Source: JBGTBD01 sp041749475
GTDB taxonomy: Bacteria > Pseudomonadota > Alphaproteobacteria > Rickettsiales > UBA998
Assembly: GCA_041749475.1 (NCBI GenBank)
Contig: JBGTBD010000060.1
Coordinates: 1 to 8,411, forward strand
Reading direction: 5' to 3'
DNA: 8,411 nucleotides
A program made the position numbers and the translations under genes. The notes under the pieces are model-generated. The model worked only from the letters and a program-made list of their open reading frames with translations, did no database searches and was not told the origin of the DNA. The number at the start of each line of letters is the position of its first letter. The stretch's first letter is position 1. This document shows, piece by piece, positions 4,259-8,411 of this stretch.

Positions 4259-5839
4259 TTAGATAATTTTCACCAGCACATGACGTTTTTTGCCAGCGGA
4301 GAGTTTCAGTGCGCCGTCGCGGAATTCTGCCAAGGTGATGACGCGATTGGCGTCGTTGACGGATTCGTCCTGCACTTTTGCGCCACCGCCTTCGATCAGG
4401 CGACGGGCTTCCTTGCCCGACTCGGCGAGACCGGCGAGGAGGAAGAGTTTATGCACGGGCAACCCGTCGCCGAAGTCGGCACTGGCAATGGGGGATTCGG
4501 GGAGCGTGGCGGAGGTGAGGCCTTGCTCGAAGGTTTCCTCGGCGGTCTTCTTCGCGTGTTCCGCTGCTTCGCGCCCGTGGATGAGGGCGGTGACTTCCGT
4601 CGCCAGCACTTTCTTCGCGTCGTTGATTTTTTGACCTTCAAGGGCGGTGAGGGTTTCGATTTCCGACATCGGCAATGTCGTGAACAGTTTCAGGAAGCGC
4701 GCCACATCCGCATCCTCAACGTTACGCCAGAATTGCCAGTAGTCGTACGGTGAAAACATTTCGGCGTTTAGCCACACCGCGCCATCGGCAGTCTTGCCCA
4801 TCTTTGCGCCGGAGGCGGTGGTGAGGAGGGGAGTGGTTAGGCCGAATAAATCATTTTCCACTAAAGGATTTTTTTCAAAATCATCAAGATCAGATTTTGT
4901 TATTCCGAATTCTTCAAGTTCATCCAACTCAATAAAAGTAGAGTTTTTTCTATCTTTTTTATAATTTCCTAGTTTGGAAAATATCTTTTGTGCCAGCTTG
5001 GGATTATTGTGAAGTTTATATATTATTGGATGGTTTGCTTTGGCGCTTTCGCTTAACTCAAGGCCTTGTAATATGTTTCCCCATTGATCCGAACCACCCA
5101 TTTGTAAAACACAATTATACCGCATACACAACTCAACAAAATCGTAACCTTGCATTACCATGTAGTTGAATTCTAAAAAAGATAATGGTTGTTCTCGCTC
5201 TAGGCGCATGCGAACACTATCTTGCTTAATCATCTCGTTCACCGAAAAGAACCGTCCGTAATCGCGCAGGAAGTCGATGTAGTTGAGGCTGGAGAGCCAT
5301 TCGTCGTTATTGACCATGATGGCTTTGGAGGAGGTGGGGTCAAAAGGGGTGGCGTTGTTGCCTGTTCCCGCATTGTCATGCCGTCGTATGACGGCATCCG
5401 GTTGACCAGACCCCGTCATGAAGACGGGGTGACGAGATGCGGTTGAGGTCGCATCATCCTCAAACTCTAAAAATTGAGAAAAGACCTGCTTAATGCCGTC
5501 CATGTTCTTCTGGATCGCGGCGTCGTCTAGCAATTGGCGTGCGGCGTCTTTGCCTGAGGGGTCGCCGACCTTGGTCGTACCGCCGCCCATGAGGACGATG
5601 GGTTTGTGGCCGCACTTCTGCCACCAGTAGAGCATCATGATCTGGATGAGGCTACCGATGTGGAGGCTCGGCGCCGTGCAGTCGAACCCGATATAGGCGA
5701 CGACGGGGGTTCCGGCCTGTTCGTTGAGGTGAAGCAAATCATCCAAGCCCTCTACATCAGTGCATTGATGGCCAAAGCCGCGCTCCTTCACTGTTGTAAG
5801 GAATTTAGATTTAGGTTCGTAATTATCAAAAATTGTCAT
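4259..5839 (-). CDS. tyrS: Tyrosyl-tRNA synthetase with two internal insertions
   Basis: TyrRS activates tyrosine with ATP and charges tRNA-Tyr. The class I signature is present: CTAPSLHIGS at residues 54-63 (HIGH-type), the tyrosine/ATP pocket GGSDQWGN at 248-255, and KMGKT at 346-350 as the KMSKS loop. A C-terminal S4-type RNA-binding domain occupies about 460-526 and ends in GKKRHVLV. At 526 residues it is some 100 longer than the usual 400-425. The excess falls in two places: about residues 130-170, where the conserved run into MVNN is interrupted by a palindromic repeat translated as residues 136-155, and about residues 266-330, between GGSDQWGN and LFGLTTPLL. The reading frame is intact and all catalytic motifs remain, so the enzyme is probably functional. 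Residues about 203-330 are encoded by unusually AT-rich DNA. The ribosome site is weak, so the start rests on the N-terminal match to the family. Confidence 0.95.
   Translation of the reverse strand: MTIFDNYEPKSKFLTTVKERGFGHQCTDVEGLDDLLHLNEQAGTPVVAYIGFDCTAPSLHIGSLIQIMMLYWWQKCGHKPIVLMGGGTTKVGDPSGKDAARQLLDDAAIQKNMDGIKQVFSQFLEFEDDATSTASRHPVFMTGSGQPDAVIRRHDNAGTGNNATPFDPTSSKAIMVNNDEWLSSLNYIDFLRDYGRFFSVNEMIKQDSVRMRLEREQPLSFLEFNYMVMQGYDFVELCMRYNCVLQMGGSDQWGNILQGLELSESAKANHPIIYKLHNNPKLAQKIFSKLGNYKKDRKNSTFIELDELEEFGITKSDLDDFEKNPLVENDLFGLTTPLLTTASGAKMGKTADGAVWLNAEMFSPYDYWQFWRNVEDADVARFLKLFTTLPMSEIETLTALEGQKINDAKKVLATEVTALIHGREAAEHAKKTAEETFEQGLTSATLPESPIASADFGDGLPVHKLFLLAGLAESGKEARRLIEGGGAKVQDESVNDANRVITLAEFRDGALKLSAGKKRHVLVKII
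4841..5230 (-). other. AT-rich patch inside tyrS
   Basis: Counting by hand, G+C is about 28% over 4861-5040 and roughly one third over the whole patch, while the tyrS sequence on both sides is clearly GC-rich. The change is abrupt at both ends. The patch encodes residues from about 203 to 330: the conserved SVNEM to GGSDQWGN part of the catalytic domain plus the unusual Lys/Asp/Glu-rich insertion (266-330). The frame is open throughout. The composition step suggests replacement by recombination with a low-GC tyrS, or an acquired insertion with flanking conversion. Confidence 0.7.
5374..5434 (-). repeat. Type C palindromic element inserted in frame in tyrS
   Basis: Hairpins ATGCCGTC/GACGGCAT (5378-5385/5390-5397) and ACCCCGTC/GACGGGGT (5410-5417/5423-5430) match the intergenic type C copy at 3393-3455, read on the other strand. 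All four stem halves are identical. The length is 61 against 63 nt, with changes only in the loops and the central spacer. It is translated as TyrRS residues 136-155, which include VFMTGSGQPDAVIRRHD. Family knowledge places this stretch in the linker before the MVNN block of the catalytic domain, where other TyrRS proteins have only a few residues. Confidence 0.9.
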
Positions 5840-5845
5840 AGCCTT

Positions 5846-5873
5846 GTTGTACGCAACGCCACGGATTTGGCAA
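5846..5873 (-). promoter_or_regulatory. Possible tyrS promoter with very short or no leader
   Basis: On the minus strand TTGCCA (5868-5873) and TACAAC (5846-5851) are 16 bp apart in the 73-bp gap upstream of tyrS. The -10 ends 6 nt before the ATG, so a transcript would start at or next to the start codon. That would agree with the lack of a proper Shine-Dalgarno. Co-transcription with the upstream gene is the alternative. Confidence 0.3.
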
Positions 5874-5912
5874 GTGTTAGGTGGAGTTGGGAAGAGGTTC
5901 CCCTTACTTACC

Positions 5913-6347
5913 TTACGATGCGTTGGCGGTAATGGGGCGGGGGGTATAGCGTCGGGTGAGTTGTTCTATGCGTGCATCGGCGTCCGATGAAGGAGCGTCA
6001 TTGCCGTTTATCACCAGAGAAAGGATGGGCGCAGCTTCCGCTATGCTTGCATCACCCACAGAAACGGCTTTGGGCGCACGCAATGCCTCAGCCTGGCGCA
6101 TCTGGCCGATGATGTGGTGGGTTTCGGTATGGTCCCGGTCATACATCCGGTCATAGAAGTGGAAGCTGAGGTCCGCATCAGTGGGGTGGGTGGCAACCCA
6201 CAAGGTTCCGCGATCCTGTTTTTTTACGAGTTCGAACCCCAGTGCGCGGGCGATCTTGGCGATCTGGCCGGGTTGGATGGTCTGGGCCCGGCATAACCCG
6301 TCCACAATACTGGTATTGCTCGGATCATCATTCAGCGCATGTTTCAT
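5913..6347 (-). CDS. Hypothetical protein, 144 residues
   Basis: I do not recognise the family. The product is soluble, with no signal peptide or membrane segment. Residues about 26-67 (QPGQIAKIARALGFELVKKQ onward, then GTLWVATHP and LSFHFYD) read as helix-turn-strand-strand-strand, which faintly recalls small HicA-like RNA-binding folds, but the diagnostic histidine context is absent and no antitoxin gene follows. The C-terminal half is Ala/Asp-rich and probably partly disordered. The start is well supported: AGGGG lies about 7 nt before the ATG, and an extended -10 promoter lies further upstream. It is the nearest gene upstream of tyrS, 73 bp away and in the same direction, so a shared transcript is possible. 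Confidence 0.65.
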   Translation of the reverse strand: MKHALNDDPSNTSIVDGLCRAQTIQPGQIAKIARALGFELVKKQDRGTLWVATHPTDADLSFHFYDRMYDRDHTETHHIIGQMRQAEALRAPKAVSVGDASIAEAAPILSLVINGNDAPSSDADARIEQLTRRYTPRPITANAS

Positions 6348-6368
6348 GTCTTACCCCTGTTTTTTGCG

Positions 6369-6377
6369 TGTATAGCA
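6369..6377 (-). promoter_or_regulatory. Extended -10 promoter candidate for the 144-residue gene
   Basis: On the minus strand TGC immediately precedes TATACA (6369-6374), an extended -10 pattern. Transcription would start near 6362 and leave a leader of about 14 nt holding the AGGGG ribosome site. No good -35 box is seen, as is common with extended -10 promoters. Confidence 0.35.
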
Positions 6378-6381
6378 AATT

Positions 6382-6398
6382 ACACAAGAGTTTTGTGT
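6382..6398. promoter_or_regulatory. Short inverted repeat, possible operator
   Basis: ACACAA (6382-6387) and TTGTGT (6393-6398) form a 6-bp inverted repeat with a 5-nt spacer directly upstream of the extended -10 box, roughly where the -35 region would fall. A regulator dimer could bind here. It is short enough to be chance. Confidence 0.3.
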
Positions 6399-6434
6399 GA
6401 CATTATGATGATGATAGAGGTAGTAGACCGAAAA

Positions 6435-6929
6435 TTAGGCGCAAGCTTCGGCGGCGAGCAGGCCCATCGCGGTTTCCAGTGCGAGGCCCATCAGCTTTTG
6501 GTTGTTGTTGCTGCTTTGTTTGGCTTCGTCGATGGTGTTCCAGAAATTCCGCAGCGTGTCGCGGTGCAGGATTTCGATCGCGGGGGGGATTTTGGGCTGA
6601 TGCATGCGGGTTCCGGCTTTCTTCTCAAGGGCTTTGAGGAAGCAGGGAGCTTGTGCGCCGAAGAATATGAGGCTGTCGATGACGGGTTTGACGGAAGCGG
6701 AACTGTCCGCGAGGTGTTGTAATTTATTGCTGGCGCCGCCGGGACGTTTGGAGTCCGGGTGGGCTTCCTGGATCAAGGCGAAAAGGATGTTGAGGAGGGT
6801 ATGGGCATCGTCCGGGGTGATGGCTTCGACTGGCTGCTTCCTCGCTTCCCACAGATAAACGTTAGGCATTGCCATGCGTACGGAGGTCACTTTGGAGAAG
6901 AGAGGGTCTTTGATCGCCAGCTTTTTCAT
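6435..6929 (-). CDS. Hypothetical protein, 164 residues, probably mostly helical
   Basis: I do not recognise the family. There is no signal peptide or membrane helix. The sequence is rich in amphipathic helical stretches (HTLLNILFALIQEAH, VKPVIDSLIFFGAQAPCFLK, LMGLALETAMGLLAAEA), linked by a Pro-containing segment around HQPKIPPAIEIL. It could be a small helical-bundle cytoplasmic protein. The ATG at 6929 is preceded by a weak purine run (AGAAAGA). The gene ends 87 bp before the next gene in the same direction. It is divergent from anmK and shares its AT-rich upstream region. Together with the 144-residue gene it separates anmK from tyrS, which are often direct divergent neighbours in Alphaproteobacteria. 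Confidence 0.65.
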   Translation of the reverse strand: MKKLAIKDPLFSKVTSVRMAMPNVYLWEARKQPVEAITPDDAHTLLNILFALIQEAHPDSKRPGGASNKLQHLADSSASVKPVIDSLIFFGAQAPCFLKALEKKAGTRMHQPKIPPAIEILHRDTLRNFWNTIDEAKQSSNNNQKLMGLALETAMGLLAAEACA

Positions 6930-6966
6930 AAAATTTATCTTTCTTTTATGTGGTTTTCTCAGTGTA

Positions 6967-6996
6967 TGTCAGTTTAATGACAATTTGATGACAATT
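6967..6996. promoter_or_regulatory. TGACA-type repeats in the divergent control region
   Basis: TGTCA (6967-6971) and TGACA (6978-6982) form an inverted pair with 6-nt spacing. The 9-mer ATGACAATT occurs at 6977-6985 and again at 6988-6996, a period of 11 bp, close to one DNA turn. Three half-sites on one face of the helix in the AT-rich gap between divergent genes look like a regulator site. I could not place confident -10/-35 boxes for either gene in 6930-7138. Confidence 0.35.
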
Positions 6997-7112
6997 CGTT
7001 AAACCAAAACAGGTAAATCGAAATAAATTATTTACCATTTGGCGGCGTGGAACACAGCTTCTCTGGAAGGCGCGCAGTATGCCGGGGCAATGACGTAAAC
7101 CGCTTGCCGAAC

Positions 7113-7142
7113 ATGGCCGCCACACTTACAGTGGGGAGATGA
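7113..7142 (+). CDS. Possible short leader ORF overlapping the anmK start
   Basis: An ATG at 7113 opens nine codons (MAATLTVGR) and stops at 7140-7142, so stop and anmK start share ATGA. The same frame is open upstream and could instead begin at GTG 7047, giving 32 codons. The purine run GGGGAG (7133-7138) touches the anmK ATG directly, too close for normal initiation, which would fit start by coupling or reinitiation after this short ORF. It may equally be chance; the peptide is not recognised. Confidence 0.25.
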   Translation: MAATLTVGR

Positions 7143-8257
7143 AATTCAAACGCCACCACGTGCCGCAACGCGGCTTCTGGGCTATCGGGCTGATGAGCGG
7201 AACCTCGCTCAACGGGCTGGACGCCGCCCTCATCCACACCGACGGAAAACAGGTATTCGAGCGCGGTCCGTGGCTACTCGAGCCGATGGAAGAGCGTATG
7301 CAAGCGCTCCTCAAGGACGCGATGCAGGGTAAGGGCGATATCGCGCGTATCGAGAATGAATTCACGCTCAAGAATGTCGACCTCGTCAAGAAGCTGCTGA
7401 AAGATGCGGGGATGAAACCGTCCGACATCCAGGTCATCGGTTTCCATGGCCAGACTATCTCCCACCGCCCATCGCAAGGGGTGACGTGGCAGATCGGCAA
7501 TGGCGGGTTGCTGGCGCATAAGACCGGTATCGACGTGGTCTGCGATTTCCGCCGCCGGGATGTGGCTGCGGGGGGCGAAGGTGCACCGCTCGTGCCGCTG
7601 TATCATGCGGCGTTGGGGCGGGGGCTGGAGCTTCCTATCGCGGTGTTGAATATCGGCGGGCTGGCCAACGTGACATGGATCGGCCGGTCGGAGAATACGG
7701 GCGAAGACCTGATGGCGCATGATATCCTCGCCTTCGATACCGGGCCGGGAAATGGGCTCATCAATGACTGGGTGAAGCACCATACGGGCGAGCTATACGA
7801 TAAAGGCGGGGCGCTGGCCTTCAAGGGGAAGGTGCATCCGGAAATCGTCAAATCCTATCTCAAGATCGATTACTTTCAGAAGACGCCGCCAAAGTCGCTC
7901 GATAGGCATGATTTCACGTTGGAGAATGTCGAAAAACTCTCGCTGGTCGACGGGGCGGCAACGTTGACGGCGTTGACGGCGGATACGGTGGCGCTTGCCG
8001 CGCCGCATTTCCCTTACCCCGTGCGCCGCTGGCTGGTATGCGGCGGCGGGCGGCATAATATCGCGTTGATGGAGATGCTGAAGGAACGGCTGAAAAAGGT
8101 CGAGCCGGTGGAATCCGTCGGCTGGGAAGGCGACGCGCTGGAAGCGCAGGCGTTCGCGTTCCTCGCGGCGCGGTCATTACTCAGGTTGCCGCTCGGGTTG
8201 CCGACGACGACGGGGGTTGGCAAGGCGGTGACGGGCGGGGCGTTTTACGCGGCGTAA
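7139..8257 (+). CDS. anmK: Anhydro-N-acetylmuramic acid kinase
   Basis: AnmK phosphorylates and opens 1,6-anhydro-MurNAc, a product of peptidoglycan turnover, giving MurNAc-6-phosphate for cell-wall recycling in the cytoplasm. The 372-residue protein has the ASKHA-type kinase blocks: GLMSGTSLNGLD at residues 17-28, GFHGQTISHRP at 101-111, CDFRRRDVAAGGEGAPLVP at 135-153, LNIGGLANVT at 170-179, FDTGPGN at 199-205 (D200 matches the catalytic aspartate of the family), and CGGGRHN near the C-terminus. Length is normal. The usual GTSxDG motif has asparagine at position 25 in place of aspartate. The start agrees with the family, with few extra N-terminal residues, but the ribosome site abuts the ATG. 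The N-acetylmuramate etherase partner (murQ) is not in the window. Confidence 0.95.
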   Translation: MKFKRHHVPQRGFWAIGLMSGTSLNGLDAALIHTDGKQVFERGPWLLEPMEERMQALLKDAMQGKGDIARIENEFTLKNVDLVKKLLKDAGMKPSDIQVIGFHGQTISHRPSQGVTWQIGNGGLLAHKTGIDVVCDFRRRDVAAGGEGAPLVPLYHAALGRGLELPIAVLNIGGLANVTWIGRSENTGEDLMAHDILAFDTGPGNGLINDWVKHHTGELYDKGGALAFKGKVHPEIVKSYLKIDYFQKTPPKSLDRHDFTLENVEKLSLVDGAATLTALTADTVALAAPHFPYPVRRWLVCGGGRHNIALMEMLKERLKKVEPVESVGWEGDALEAQAFAFLAARSLLRLPLGLPTTTGVGKAVTGGAFYAA

Positions 8258-8314
8258 TATTTAAAATACACCTTAGCCGATATCGTTAGTGAGAAGACGG
8301 TAATGCCTCATGTT

Positions 8315-8411
8315 GATTCCCCTCCCTTGAGGGGAGGGGCTAGGGGAGGGTGACCCCTTCAAGAAAACTCTTTAAGCGGCTTTGCCGCGTCACCCCCACC
8401 CGGCCTCCCCC
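8315..8411. repeat. GC-rich palindromic repeat, cut off by the window end
   Basis: A perfect 8-bp stem CCCCTCCC/GGGAGGGG (8319-8326/8332-8339) with a 5-nt loop starts the element. GGGTGACCCC follows, then a small hairpin GCGGC/GCCGC (8376-8380/8384-8388), then GTCACCC leading into a C-rich stretch that is partly complementary to the left arm. This looks like a longer interspersed repeat truncated at 8411. It lies about 60 bp past the anmK stop codon and shares the 8-bp stem and 5-nt loop of the other elements, but not their clear GTC/GAC borders. Confidence 0.55.

Noticed and set aside
4280..4753. A 157-codon plus-strand frame opposite the 3' part of tyrS
   Set aside because: It is the complement of the S4 domain and connective region of tyrS, with no independent support.
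4850..5044. TyrRS insertion considered as an intein or homing endonuclease
   Set aside because: At about 65 residues it is far too short, and it has no Cys/Ser start, no His-Asn end and no endonuclease motif.
5913..6347. The 144-residue protein as a HicA-type toxin
   Set aside because: The resemblance is limited to a GFELV-like stretch; the expected conserved histidine and an adjacent HicB-like gene are missing.

Overview
The window reads as part of a moderately GC-rich, Gram-negative chromosome. The tyrosyl-tRNA synthetase, D-amino-acid dehydrogenase and AnmK sequences, and the divergent anmK/tyrS neighbourhood, suggest Alphaproteobacteria. This is inferred from remembered family sequences, not from a search. 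No phage, plasmid, CRISPR or transposase gene is visible.

Layout. Positions 1-1793 (minus strand) hold a small RTX calcium-binding protein gene, with its own promoter and a strong terminator, downstream of a CobB-type sirtuin gene. A 62-bp divergent promoter region separates cobB from dadA (1856-3121, plus). Positions 3122-3584 have no gene but hold four palindromic elements, followed by a small exported protein of unknown function (3585-3983, minus). Another element lies at 4133-4250. An unusually long tyrS (4259-5839, minus) follows, then two unrecognised small genes (5913-6347 and 6435-6929, minus), an AT-rich divergent control region, and anmK (7139-8257, plus). The window ends inside a further repeat.

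The most striking signal is a family of short double-hairpin elements. They keep one architecture while the stem sequence changes: outer GTC, an arm of the form A-(7 nt)-loop-(7 nt)-T, inner CC, a spacer, inner GG, a second such arm, outer GAC. Three sequence types follow the plan closely between 3218 and 3564 and a fourth, looser version lies at 4133-4250. A copy of one type sits in frame inside tyrS (5374-5434) and is translated as about 20 extra residues of the synthetase.

The same tyrS carries a second, roughly 65-residue insertion between the conserved GGSDQWGN block and the KMSKS-like loop. This insertion lies in a markedly AT-rich patch (about 4841-5230) of an otherwise GC-rich gene. 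Together the two insertions account for a length of 526 residues against the usual 400-425 or so.

The recognised genes cover D-amino-acid oxidation (dadA), peptidoglycan recycling (anmK), protein deacylation (cobB), translation (tyrS) and an exported RTX protein. They look like ordinary neighbouring transcription units rather than one pathway.
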